A stretch of DNA of 64,000 bases. Source: VXPQ01 sp964608315. Its GTDB lineage: Bacteria > Bacteroidota > Rhodothermia > Rhodothermales > VXPQ01. Location of the stretch: positions 1 to 64,000 of the forward strand of contig CAZSNF010000013.1 of the NCBI GenBank assembly GCA_964608315.1, given 5' to 3'. The notes under the pieces were generated by a model that had not been told where the DNA came from, ran no database searches, and saw only the letters and a program-made list of their open reading frames with translations. Positions 46,002 through 54,314 of the stretch are shown in pieces. The position numbers and the translations under genes were made by a program. The stretch's first letter is position 1. Each line of letters begins with the position of its first letter.

Positions 46002-47792
46002 CTACCACGCCGTCAGCCGGGCCGCCCCCTCTGCAACCCGGTATTGCCGGTTCCCTTCGACCTGGGCGAAGCGATCGACGGCGCCGCTGGGCCATCGGAC
46101 AATCAGGCTGTCGGCCGCGGCGCGGTCGCCCAATCCGAACGTAACGGGCAACTCGCTCTGGGACAAATAACTGGACCCGGTGCGGACGCGGCGCTCCATC
46201 CGAAGGCCGTCCAGCACGACTTCCACGGAAGAAGAGAGGCCTTCCCGGTTGCTGGCCTCCCCTTCCAGCGTCACGCGAAGAAAAACGGGGTTGTCCCCGG
46301 TCGTCCCGTTTTCCAGCAGCCGGTTCCGCCACAAATGGGCGCCCCCGCCGTTTTCGACCATCAGAATGTCGATGTCGCCGTCGCGGTCGTAATCCGCCGC
46401 CGCCGCCCCGCGGGCCACGAACTCTCCGGCGAGCACCCCGCCCAGCGCAGGCGCCGCATCCTCGAACGCGCCGTCCCCCCGGTTCAGAAACAGATGGGGC
46501 TTCTCTTCATAGCCGACATTGTCCTGTACGGTCTCGATGTCCGGCTGCACATGTCCGTTCGCCGCAAACAGGTCAAGGTCCGTATCGAGATCGAAATCCG
46601 CAAGCAAAACGGCGAACGTGAGCGTGAGCAGCGAGGGGCGGCCAATCTGCGACAACGCGGCCCGGTCTATGAACAATCCGTCATGCAAATGCCGGTACAC
46701 CCCGATCATTTCCGACGAAAAATTGCCTACGAACACGGACGTCTGCCCTGTACTGTCCACAATGCCCGCATCCACGCCCATGCCCGCGCGCGCTTTTCCG
46801 TTTTCGTCGTAGGCGACGCCGCTCAGCGCGCCTTTTTCCGAAAATGTCCCGTCTCCGTTGTTTACGTACAGATAATCGGGCTGCGTGTCGTTCGCCACCA
46901 TCAGGTCGGGCCACCCGTCCCGATTGAAATCCAGCTCCGCCACGCCGAGCGTCTTGCCCGCCGCCGGCAAAAAACCCGCTTCGGCGGTTTCGTCCGCAAA
47001 CGAGCCGTCTCCGCGGTTGCGGTAGAAGCGGGACGGTACGCCCTCGTAGGTTTCCGGGGTGCAATACCCCTTGTTCACCCCGTCCAGCGAGCAGTAAATG
47101 TCCGTCTCCGGAGACCACGCCACATAATTGCCCACATACAGATCGACGTCCCCGTCCCGATCCGCATCGAAGAAAATGGGAGACGCGCTCCACACGGCCT
47201 CGCCAGCCACGCCGGCCTCGCGGCTCACCTCGACGAAAACCCCGCCCTCGTTGCGGAAAAGCAGGTTTTCGGCCAGCGCGGAAAGGTAGACGTCGGTATC
47301 GCCGTCGTTATCGTAATCCGCTGCGGCGACGCCCAGGCCGTAGGCGTCGCGCACCCCGTCGAACCCCGCCAGCCCCGCCTGTTCCGTTACTTCGGAAAAG
47401 ACCCCGTCGCCAAGATTCCGATAGAGCCGGATCGGAAGCGTCTCCGCATCGCTTTCGGCGGCAAACGGCGCACAGGGGGGATAATCGGACCAGCGCCCGC
47501 CGCCCGCCAAAGCAATGTCCTGCCACCCGTCCCCGTCATAATCCAGAAAGGCCGCGCCCGACCCCATCGATTCGGGAAACCAGATGCATCCCTGCGCACC
47601 GGTTTCGTGCCGAAAACCGGAAAGTCCCGCCGCATGCGTTACATCCTCAAAGGCCAGCCGATCCGCAAAAGCATGCGCCGGGGCTTCTTCCGCCTGATCC
47701 TGCGCCCCGCCGCAAGCCGACGCGACGCCCGCAAGCAGCGCTGCGGCCAGCGCAACGCGGCATGCCGCAAGACGGGTTCCGAATCTCTCCAT
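46002..47792 (-). CDS. CRTAC1-like FG-GAP / ASPIC-UnbV lipoprotein
   Basis: A 596-residue lipoprotein (lipobox LAGVASAC). FG-GAP repeats run through most of the length (FLDYDGDGWQDIALAGGG, AADYDNDGDTDVYLS, FFDADRDGDVDLYVGN, LDFNRDGWPDLMVANDT, DYDRDGDIDILMVEN). The C-terminal ASPIC/UnbV domain (SSVEVVLDGLRMERRVRTGSSYLSQSELPVTFGLGDR...LIVRWPSGAVDRF) gives its family. It is a calcium-binding beta propeller with a CRTAC-like tail. It starts 11 bases before the upstream pentaheme gene ends, so the two genes abut and are probably one operon in which this is the second gene. Confidence 0.92.
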   Translation of the reverse strand: MERFGTRLAACRVALAAALLAGVASACGGAQDQAEEAPAHAFADRLAFEDVTHAAGLSGFRHETGAQGCIWFPESMGSGAAFLDYDGDGWQDIALAGGGRWSDYPPCAPFAAESDAETLPIRLYRNLGDGVFSEVTEQAGLAGFDGVRDAYGLGVAAADYDNDGDTDVYLSALAENLLFRNEGGVFVEVSREAGVAGEAVWSASPIFFDADRDGDVDLYVGNYVAWSPETDIYCSLDGVNKGYCTPETYEGVPSRFYRNRGDGSFADETAEAGFLPAAGKTLGVAELDFNRDGWPDLMVANDTQPDYLYVNNGDGTFSEKGALSGVAYDENGKARAGMGVDAGIVDSTGQTSVFVGNFSSEMIGVYRHLHDGLFIDRAALSQIGRPSLLTLTFAVLLADFDLDTDLDLFAANGHVQPDIETVQDNVGYEEKPHLFLNRGDGAFEDAAPALGGVLAGEFVARGAAAADYDRDGDIDILMVENGGGAHLWRNRLLENGTTGDNPVFLRVTLEGEASNREGLSSSVEVVLDGLRMERRVRTGSSYLSQSELPVTFGLGDRAAADSLIVRWPSGAVDRFAQVEGNRQYRVAEGAARLTAW

Positions 47793-47802
47793 CCCCGGCT
47801 CC

Positions 47803-50634
47803 TTACTCTTCCGCGCGCCCGAAGCGAACCGGATGCAATCCATGCTCGTGCAGGGGCTGCGCTTCCCGGTTAGCCATGGGATGCGCCTGCTTGTACGGCG
47901 AAGCCACTGCGGGGGCGTTTTCATCGTCTTTGTGGTATTCGTACCGTTCACGAGCTTGTTCGAAGGCTTCGTTTCGTCCCAATGCGCCAAGCGCCAGCAT
48001 TCTGTTGTACAAGGCGCCCACATGTTCCGGGTCGATGGTCAATACCCGATCGAACCAGGGAAGGGCCTCTTCGTACCGGCCCGCAAGATAATGAATCCGG
48101 CCCATACCAAGCAGCAATTCCCGGTCTTCGGGATAGGCCGCCTCCACCGCCCGCCATTCGGCGAGCGCTTCGTCGTACTCTGCGGACGCCTTGTGCACTT
48201 CGCCGCGCAGCCAGGCTGTCTTGAGATATCCGGGCCGGCGCCGCTCGGCTTCTTCGAGCGCCTCGGTAGCGCGCCGCAACTGTCCTTCCGCTATGAATGC
48301 GCGGGCCATATTGATGGGACCTTCCGGATTGTCCGGCGCAAGTTCCGCAACCCGCTCAAACGCGTCGATGGCCCCGCGCGTATCCGTTTCCAGAAGACGC
48401 CCTATCCCGAAATCGTTCCAGCGCTCCCAAAGCGGGCGAGACGCCGCCGGGGACAGTACCCCGGACGCGCCGCCGCCGACGCGCCGCTCGTCCGAAGCCA
48501 TGTCGGTCAGCGGCAATATCGGCGCAGAACGATCCGGGTCCAGTACCCACGAATACCCGCCCGCCGCCGCGCCGTCTGCCCCGTCGTTGACCGGGCCGGA
48601 CCGCATCCCCCGAAACGTCCATTCGTTCAGATACCAGTTGAACTTGCGATGCCGAAGCGTCGCCTTGAGCGCGGCGATCGACGCGCCCGGGGGCACGGTA
48701 AAATCGTAATGTACGTTGCGCGCAGACCCCGGCCCGATCGCATTCGCGTACACCGTCGTTATCCAGTCCTGCACGTTGCGGCGGTCAATGATCCGGCTTT
48801 CCCGATCCACCAGTACGCTTCCGAGGAAGTGCGCCGTGGAATCGACGCGCCCCGCCGCGTCAAGCAGGCCGGAAGCCAGCACTGTCTCCCCGGAAGCGTC
48901 CTGCGCCAGAAATTCCATCCACAATTCGTTGGAATCGTTCGTGCCGCCCGGCAGCGTATGCCCCACGCCCCGGTTCCGCATCACAACGTCCACCCGGACG
49001 CGATCTCCCGGACGCAAGACGGGCAACGGGCGATCTGGCCCGTACGTTCGCCCATTGACCCGGACCTGAAAAATATCCACCACGGCAATGCCTTTCGACA
49101 AATTCTCCCGGGCCTCGGCCAGTTGCGCGGGATGCCCGTTGACGAACGGGACCGCCGTATTGGCGGCGGCGAACCGGTGGCTCCTTATCAATCCGCCGTC
49201 GTTGCCCATATCGTTCGAGGGTTCGAGCGGCATATGGCACGAAACGCAATCCGAGGGCGCCTCGGGAAGATAGAAGGACCGAACGATCTTGCCGCTCACG
49301 CCGCTGTCGTGCCAATTGTCGTATTCGTCCTGTCCGCGTTTCCAGCGATAATCGTTCACTTCGGGGGGAATCCCCACCTTGTGGCACGTACCGCAGAATT
49401 CGGAGGTCTCGTGGACCGGTTTCAGCATGGCCTGCCGGTGCGGCTCCGGCTTCGCCCGCACCAGCACGTTATGCACCCATCGACCCAGCCCTTCTTCGGC
49501 GCGGGCAAACGGATATTCGTCCGGCGCCGCGATCGCATAGCGACCATTCCCCCGAACGTCGCGCAGCCCTTCGACGGCATGGCACGACAAGCATGTGACG
49601 CCCTCATGCGCCGTCCAGTGGTCCGCATCCACAGGCGCCTCGTCGAAGCGACCGGCGAAAAGCACCACCGGATCGTGGCAGGATGCGCACCAGCGCGCAG
49701 GTTCGGCGCCGTCCTCGGCAATCATCGCCTCCACGCTCTTCTTGTACCACGGGTTGTTGAAGGACGAAAAACGGTGCATTGATTCGGACCACTGCGCATA
49801 CACGTCGGGATGGCATCCATCCTGCCCGCATCGCCCGGAACCGGCCAGCGCTTCGTCGGGCAACAGGCCGCCGCCCGCGACCACCGACTGCGACTGCGCG
49901 AACGGCCCCGCGACAAGCGCCTCTGCGTAACCGGGCGGCGCGTCTTCCGTTGCCGCATCCCCCGGCGGAGCCTCCTGCACGTATACCCCCGTGCGCGTCG
50001 TGGCCCAGGGCACGACGATGAATCCGGCCACGAGCGCCGCGCCGCCCAGCGCCGTCAGACTCAGCGGATGCCGGAGCGCCGCTGCCGGCCCCTGTTTCCA
50101 GTGATCTCCCCATTGCAAAAAATGATACCGTACGCCGCGCTTCAGGGACACATGCAGCACGAAGCCGCCCACGGAGGTCGCCGCCGTCACGATATGCGTC
50201 CACAGGATCCACCGGCAGGACGCGCCGACGGCCACCAGCGCAATGCCCGTCGCGAACAGGGTAATGAGCGACAGGGCAGTAAACACCCCGGCCCTCGTCG
50301 CCCGCCGGTTCATGCGGAGCGGCATCTTCATGAGATGCATGACCAGGAAGGCGATGGCGGGCGCGATCAGCAGGATCCCCAGGCAAATGTGCAACAGCAC
50401 ATTGCTCATATAGACGAGCGCCGTGGAGCGGTCGAACAGCAACAGAAAAATGCTGTTGACCAGCAGCGCCGCATACCCGCCGAGGACCACGCTCACTACC
50501 TTGCGCTGTATGGGCGGCAACCGCGTATACCGACGCCGCGCAGGCTTCGAGCGACCCGATGCGGGCGGTCCCGGAAGCGAGGCGGAAGGACCCGCAGACT
50601 TCGAGGGCATGGTATGGTCGTCAGATTTCTTCAC
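47803..50634 (-). CDS. Membrane-anchored pentaheme cytochrome c with TPR tail
   Basis: A 943-residue protein with four parts. The N-terminal membrane part has about five hydrophobic helices (44-66, 73-101, 115-137, 142-164, 191-211). The cytochrome part has five haem sites: C269-x4-C274-H275 (a non-standard CX4CH), then C316/C319-H320, C348/C351-H352, C414/C417-H418 and C463/C466-H467. A beta-rich region follows (480-690), then TPR repeats from about 720 to 910. The haem segment is of the cytochrome c-554 type. It faces the periplasm and would pass electrons to a partner; the CRTAC1-like gene is adjacent on the same strand. Confidence 0.92.
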   Translation of the reverse strand: MKKSDDHTMPSKSAGPSASLPGPPASGRSKPARRRYTRLPPIQRKVVSVVLGGYAALLVNSIFLLLFDRSTALVYMSNVLLHICLGILLIAPAIAFLVMHLMKMPLRMNRRATRAGVFTALSLITLFATGIALVAVGASCRWILWTHIVTAATSVGGFVLHVSLKRGVRYHFLQWGDHWKQGPAAALRHPLSLTALGGAALVAGFIVVPWATTRTGVYVQEAPPGDAATEDAPPGYAEALVAGPFAQSQSVVAGGGLLPDEALAGSGRCGQDGCHPDVYAQWSESMHRFSSFNNPWYKKSVEAMIAEDGAEPARWCASCHDPVVLFAGRFDEAPVDADHWTAHEGVTCLSCHAVEGLRDVRGNGRYAIAAPDEYPFARAEEGLGRWVHNVLVRAKPEPHRQAMLKPVHETSEFCGTCHKVGIPPEVNDYRWKRGQDEYDNWHDSGVSGKIVRSFYLPEAPSDCVSCHMPLEPSNDMGNDGGLIRSHRFAAANTAVPFVNGHPAQLAEARENLSKGIAVVDIFQVRVNGRTYGPDRPLPVLRPGDRVRVDVVMRNRGVGHTLPGGTNDSNELWMEFLAQDASGETVLASGLLDAAGRVDSTAHFLGSVLVDRESRIIDRRNVQDWITTVYANAIGPGSARNVHYDFTVPPGASIAALKATLRHRKFNWYLNEWTFRGMRSGPVNDGADGAAAGGYSWVLDPDRSAPILPLTDMASDERRVGGGASGVLSPAASRPLWERWNDFGIGRLLETDTRGAIDAFERVAELAPDNPEGPINMARAFIAEGQLRRATEALEEAERRRPGYLKTAWLRGEVHKASAEYDEALAEWRAVEAAYPEDRELLLGMGRIHYLAGRYEEALPWFDRVLTIDPEHVGALYNRMLALGALGRNEAFEQARERYEYHKDDENAPAVASPYKQAHPMANREAQPLHEHGLHPVRFGRAEE

Positions 50635-50705
50635 GATCCGCCGGGGATTGCAGGGCGCAGATGCGGAATGATGGATACGGGCAATATATGGATACGCCGA
50701 TCACT

Positions 50706-50826
50706 TCTACTTCGATCGGCGCTCCGCGTTCGCGCGTACGGAACGTCATGACGGCGTTATTGAAATCAGCGGCCGCTGCGGGCTCGGGACATGGCGGACG
50801 CGAAGCGCCCCTCGGAAGGCTGCGAA
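50706..50826 (-). repeat. Half copy of the dispersed repeat (hairpin-2 half)
   Basis: Its left end is decayed (TCTACTTCGATCGGCGC). The hairpin-2 arms GCGCTCCGCGT and ACGCGAAGCGC pair with one mismatch. It breaks off at GGCTGCGAA, the same place as the 29829 copy. It lies between the pentaheme gene and the DUF411 gene. Confidence 0.75.
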
Positions 50827-50869
50827 TAATCAAGGGGCGAATCGGGATCGCGACGGGATCGCACACTCA

Positions 50870-50915
50870 TTGTACAACGTTGTATAGACATTGTATAGAC
50901 ATTGTAATACAGAAC
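50870..50915 (+). promoter_or_regulatory. 11-bp direct repeats upstream of DUF411 gene
   Basis: TTGTATAGACA occurs twice in tandem (about 50880-50901), flanked by diverged units TTGTACAACG and TTGTAATACAG. Four spaced TTGTA blocks of about one helical turn suggest an operator array for a repressor or activator, 60 bases before the start codon. Because DUF411 proteins bind copper, a metal-sensing regulator would fit, but none is encoded next to it. Confidence 0.55.
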
Positions 50916-50970
50916 TGTTCGGCGCAGCGGCGCGCCGGAACGTTCCGCAAGGCGTACGGTATATGCGTTT

Positions 50971-51423
50971 ATGAACAAAAAGCATCTCCTTCTCGCATTG
51001 TTGGCAGGCGCCCTCGTCACATGCGGCGTACTCATCGCCCGCACCTCCTCTGCAGGACAGCAAATCACGGTGTACAAGACGCCCACGTGCGGCTGCTGCG
51101 CCAAATGGGTCGATCACCTTGAAGCGAACGGATTCCGGGTCAAGGCCGTGGATCTCGCTGATGTGACGCCCATGAGACTACGATACGGGGTTCCCGCCGA
51201 TCTGCGCTCCTGCCATACAGCGCTTGTGAACGGATATTTCGTGGAGGGCCATGTGCCCGCCGAAGAAATCCGGCGCATGCTGGAGAACGAAGAACCCATT
51301 GCGGGCCTTGCGGTGCCCGCAATGCCGATGGGCTCGCCCGGCATGGAAGGGCCGCGCAGCGATCCGTACGACATCATCGCCGTAGAGAAAGACGGGGGAC
51401 GGCGCATCTTCGCTTCCCGATAA
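50971..51423 (+). CDS. DUF411 periplasmic metal-binding protein
   Basis: A 150-residue protein with a signal peptide (KHLLLALLAGALVTCGVLIARTSSAG). The metal-site segment is YKTPTCGCCAKWVDHLEANGF, with Cys residues at about 40, 42 and 43. The family features SCHTALVNGYFVEGHVPAEEIRRML and AVPAMPMGSPGME are intact. DUF411 proteins (CopG-like) bind copper or similar metals in the periplasm. It lies alone downstream of a repeat fragment and an 11-bp repeat array; the SSS symporter follows 34 bases later and could share its transcript. Confidence 0.9.
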   Translation: MNKKHLLLALLAGALVTCGVLIARTSSAGQQITVYKTPTCGCCAKWVDHLEANGFRVKAVDLADVTPMRLRYGVPADLRSCHTALVNGYFVEGHVPAEEIRRMLENEEPIAGLAVPAMPMGSPGMEGPRSDPYDIIAVEKDGGRRIFASR

Positions 51424-51457
51424 GGCGCCTGCCGTTGCCCGCTCCCTGTCCTCCGCC

Positions 51458-52981
51458 ATGGCGCTGCACCCGATCGACATCGTCACGTTCTGCGTGTTCA
51501 TCGCGGTGGTCATCGGGATCTCGCTGTACGCCTCCCGGCACGAAAGCACCACGGAAGACTACTTCCTTGCGGGGCGCAAACTCTCCTGGTGGCTGATCGG
51601 CTTCTCCCTGATCGCCTCCAACATCTCGACCGAGCAGTTCGTGGGCATGGCCGGGCGCGGGTACGACCTGGGCCTCGCCATCGCCAGTTACGAGTGGACC
51701 GCCGCCATCGCCCTGGTCGTTACGGCCCTCTTCTTCCTGCCGAAGTTCCTGAAGGCGGGCATCTACACCATTCCCGAATACCTCGAATACCGCTTCGACG
51801 TCGGGACGCGCACGATCATGGCGACATTCATGATGCTCGCGTACGTGTTCGTGGCGCTGGCGACGGTGCTCTACGCCGGCGCCCTCGCGCTGGGCACGAT
51901 CTTCGAAATGGACATGGTTCTGGGCGTCTGGCTGATCGGGATCACGGCGGGCGCCTACACCATCTACGGAGGCCTCGGGGCCGTGGTCTGGTCGGACCTG
52001 CTCCAGGGCGTGGCCCTTCTGCTGGGCGGGGCGCTCATCATGATCCTCGGATTCCAGGCCATCGGGGGCGTGGAGCCGTTCATGGCCGCCGCCGGCGACA
52101 AGCTGCACACGGTGCTGCCATGGAACCATGAGGAGATGCCCTGGGTGGCGGTCTTTATAGGCGGCCTCTGGATTCCCCAGATTTTCTACTGGGGCCTGAA
52201 CCAGTTCATCACGCAGCGCACGCTCGCCGCCCGCAGCCTTGCCGAGGGGCAGCGCGGGATCTTTCTTGCGGCGGGGCTGAAGCTGCTGCTTCCCTTCCTG
52301 ATCGTTTTCCCCGGAATCATGGCCGCTCAGCTCTTCCCTGAGCAGGTAACCACCGCCGACGAGGCGTATCCGGTGATGATCCGCGAGCTACTCCCCGCCG
52401 GGCTGAGCGGGATCATGTTCGCCGCGCTGTTCGGCGCCATTATGAGTTCGCTCGATTCCATGCTGAATTCCGCCGCCACCATCTTCACGATCGACCTGTA
52501 CAAGCGGTACCGGCGCACCGACGCGGCCCCAAGGCATTACGTGAAGATCGGACGCATCGCCACGGCCGTACTGGTGGTCGTCGGCTGCCTGTGGGCGCCC
52601 GTCGTGGGTTCCGCCGAAAGCATCTTCGGGTACATTCAGATGTTCTGGGGATTCATTTCCCCGGGAATCGTGGCGTCCTTTGCGTTCGGGCTCATTTCAA
52701 AACGCACGCCTCCCATTGCGGCCAAAGCCGCCATGATCCTAGGCATCCCCGTCTACGGGTTCCTCCTGTGGCGGCTGCCGGATGTCGCGTTCCTGCACCA
52801 CATGATGATCACCTTCGTAGCGCTCGTGATCTTCATGACCTCCGTCAGGATACTGCTTCCCCTGCGCGAGCCGAAGCGTCTCCCTGTTTCGGACCTGAAC
52901 CTGGAACACGCCCGCGGCGCGAAATGGATGGCCGCGGCGGTGGCGCTGGCCACGGTCGCATTGTACGTGATCTTCTGGTAA
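51458..52981 (+). CDS. Sodium/solute symporter (SSS family, SGLT-like sugar)
   Basis: A 507-residue SSS family transporter with about 13-14 membrane helices. Sodium-site and family motifs include FSLIASNISTEQFVGMAGRGYD, GLNQFITQRTLAARS and FAALFGAIMSSLDSMLNSAATIFTIDLYKR. It closely resembles SGLT/vSGLT-type sugar symporters and lies 57 bases upstream of galK, so import of galactose or glucose coupled to Na+ is the likely role. Its position after DUF411 is probably incidental. Length matches the family. Confidence 0.92.
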   Translation: MALHPIDIVTFCVFIAVVIGISLYASRHESTTEDYFLAGRKLSWWLIGFSLIASNISTEQFVGMAGRGYDLGLAIASYEWTAAIALVVTALFFLPKFLKAGIYTIPEYLEYRFDVGTRTIMATFMMLAYVFVALATVLYAGALALGTIFEMDMVLGVWLIGITAGAYTIYGGLGAVVWSDLLQGVALLLGGALIMILGFQAIGGVEPFMAAAGDKLHTVLPWNHEEMPWVAVFIGGLWIPQIFYWGLNQFITQRTLAARSLAEGQRGIFLAAGLKLLLPFLIVFPGIMAAQLFPEQVTTADEAYPVMIRELLPAGLSGIMFAALFGAIMSSLDSMLNSAATIFTIDLYKRYRRTDAAPRHYVKIGRIATAVLVVVGCLWAPVVGSAESIFGYIQMFWGFISPGIVASFAFGLISKRTPPIAAKAAMILGIPVYGFLLWRLPDVAFLHHMMITFVALVIFMTSVRILLPLREPKRLPVSDLNLEHARGAKWMAAAVALATVALYVIFW

Positions 52982-53038
52982 AACGGGCGTTTATTATATC
53001 GTCGCCCTGCTGCGGGAACACCGCGGCGTTGAAACGGA

Positions 53039-54253
53039 ATGATCCGCCGCAACCCTCCCCCGGCGGGCAACGACCACATCCATCGCGACCCCAAAACCGT
53101 GAAGGTGCTTTCCTCATTCCGGACCGCTTTCGGCGAGGCGGACGCAAACGATGTTCTTATCGTACGGGCCCCGGGACGCGTCAATCTGATGGGGGATCAC
53201 ACGGATTACCACGAGGGGTTCGTGCTGCCGATGACGATCGACCGGTGCGCATACGCGGCGCTGCGGGCGCGCAACGACGACACGGTGATCCTGTGCGCCG
53301 CGCAGTTCGACGAGTGGATCACGTACCCGCTTTCCGAATGCCCCGAAACCGGTCCGGGAACCTGGGGCGCCTACGTAACCGGAGCAATCAACGAACTGCG
53401 GGACCTGCTGCCCGGCGGGTTCGAGATGCTCGTCGAGGGCGATGTGCCCATCGGCGCCGGACTGAGTTCGTCGGCGGCCCTCTCCACGGCAGTCATCTAC
53501 GGCCTCGACCAGTTGTTCGGCCTCGGAATCGACCCCATCGATGCGGTGCATCTGTCTCAGCAGGTGGAACACCGCTACGCAGGCGTTTCCTGCGGCGTCA
53601 TGGATCCGTTCGTATCCCGGCTGGGGCGCCGCAGGCACGCCTTGCTCCTCGACTGCCGCTCTCTTGACTGCGAACATGTGCCGCTGACCAATACGGAGCG
53701 GGACGGGAACGACGCCTTCGAAATCGTCATCGCCGATTCGGGGGTGCGGCGCAAGCTGGCGGATTCCGGTTACAACGCCCGCCGCCGGGAATGCGAACAG
53801 GCGCTCGAAATCATCCGAAAAAAACGGCTCGACGTACGGAGTTTGCGCGACGCCGCGCCCGACGATCTGCCGCTCCTGCCGCCCCTCCACCGCCGCCGGG
53901 TCCGGCATGTCCTGGAGGAAAACGACCGCGTACTGCAAGCGCGAGCGGCTTTGCGCAGCGGAGATTTCGAGGCATTCGGAGCCTTAATGAATCAATCGCA
54001 CGAAAGCCTGCGCGATCTGTACGAGGTGAGTTGCGAGGAACTGGATACGCTGGTCGCCGCCGCCCGGAGCGTGGAGGGCGTACCGGGCTCCCGCATGACC
54101 GGAGGCGGTTTCGGGGGCTGCACGGTGAGTCTGGCGCGCCCGTCCGCCGTGCCCGCCCTGCGCGAGGCGCTTTGCGAAACCTGTGCGAAAACGTACGGAC
54201 GCGCCCCGGATATCTATGTCGTCCGGGAGAACCATCGGACGGAAAGATTGTAG
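53039..54253 (+). CDS. galK: Galactokinase
   Basis: A 404-residue GHMP-family galactokinase. The N-terminal galactokinase signature reads APGRVNLMGDHTDYHEGFVLP; the usual Glu before HTDY is replaced by Asp. The ATP loop is GAGLSSSAAL and the C-terminal motif is MTGGGFGGCTVSL. It phosphorylates galactose at C1. No galT or galE gene lies next to it in the window. The TAG stop overlaps the first two bases of a dispersed-repeat end (AGGATACTCTGATTAA). The first 20 or so residues (RRNPPPAGNDHIHRD) are unusual for GalK, so the start may be internal. Confidence 0.93.
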   Translation: MIRRNPPPAGNDHIHRDPKTVKVLSSFRTAFGEADANDVLIVRAPGRVNLMGDHTDYHEGFVLPMTIDRCAYAALRARNDDTVILCAAQFDEWITYPLSECPETGPGTWGAYVTGAINELRDLLPGGFEMLVEGDVPIGAGLSSSAALSTAVIYGLDQLFGLGIDPIDAVHLSQQVEHRYAGVSCGVMDPFVSRLGRRRHALLLDCRSLDCEHVPLTNTERDGNDAFEIVIADSGVRRKLADSGYNARRRECEQALEIIRKKRLDVRSLRDAAPDDLPLLPPLHRRRVRHVLEENDRVLQARAALRSGDFEAFGALMNQSHESLRDLYEVSCEELDTLVAAARSVEGVPGSRMTGGGFGGCTVSLARPSAVPALREALCETCAKTYGRAPDIYVVRENHRTERL

Positions 54254-54270
54254 GATACTCTGATTAAGTT
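54252..54270 (+). repeat. Solo end of the dispersed repeat at the galK stop codon
   Basis: AGGATACTCTGATTAAGTT matches the left end of the dispersed element; no other part of the element follows. Its first two bases are the AG of the galK TAG stop. The phosphatase start codon lies 45-60 bases later. Confidence 0.8.
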
Positions 54271-54314
54271 GGCTCATCCGATCCGATCATTTCGTGCGCC
54301 ATGCGCGCTCCGCC

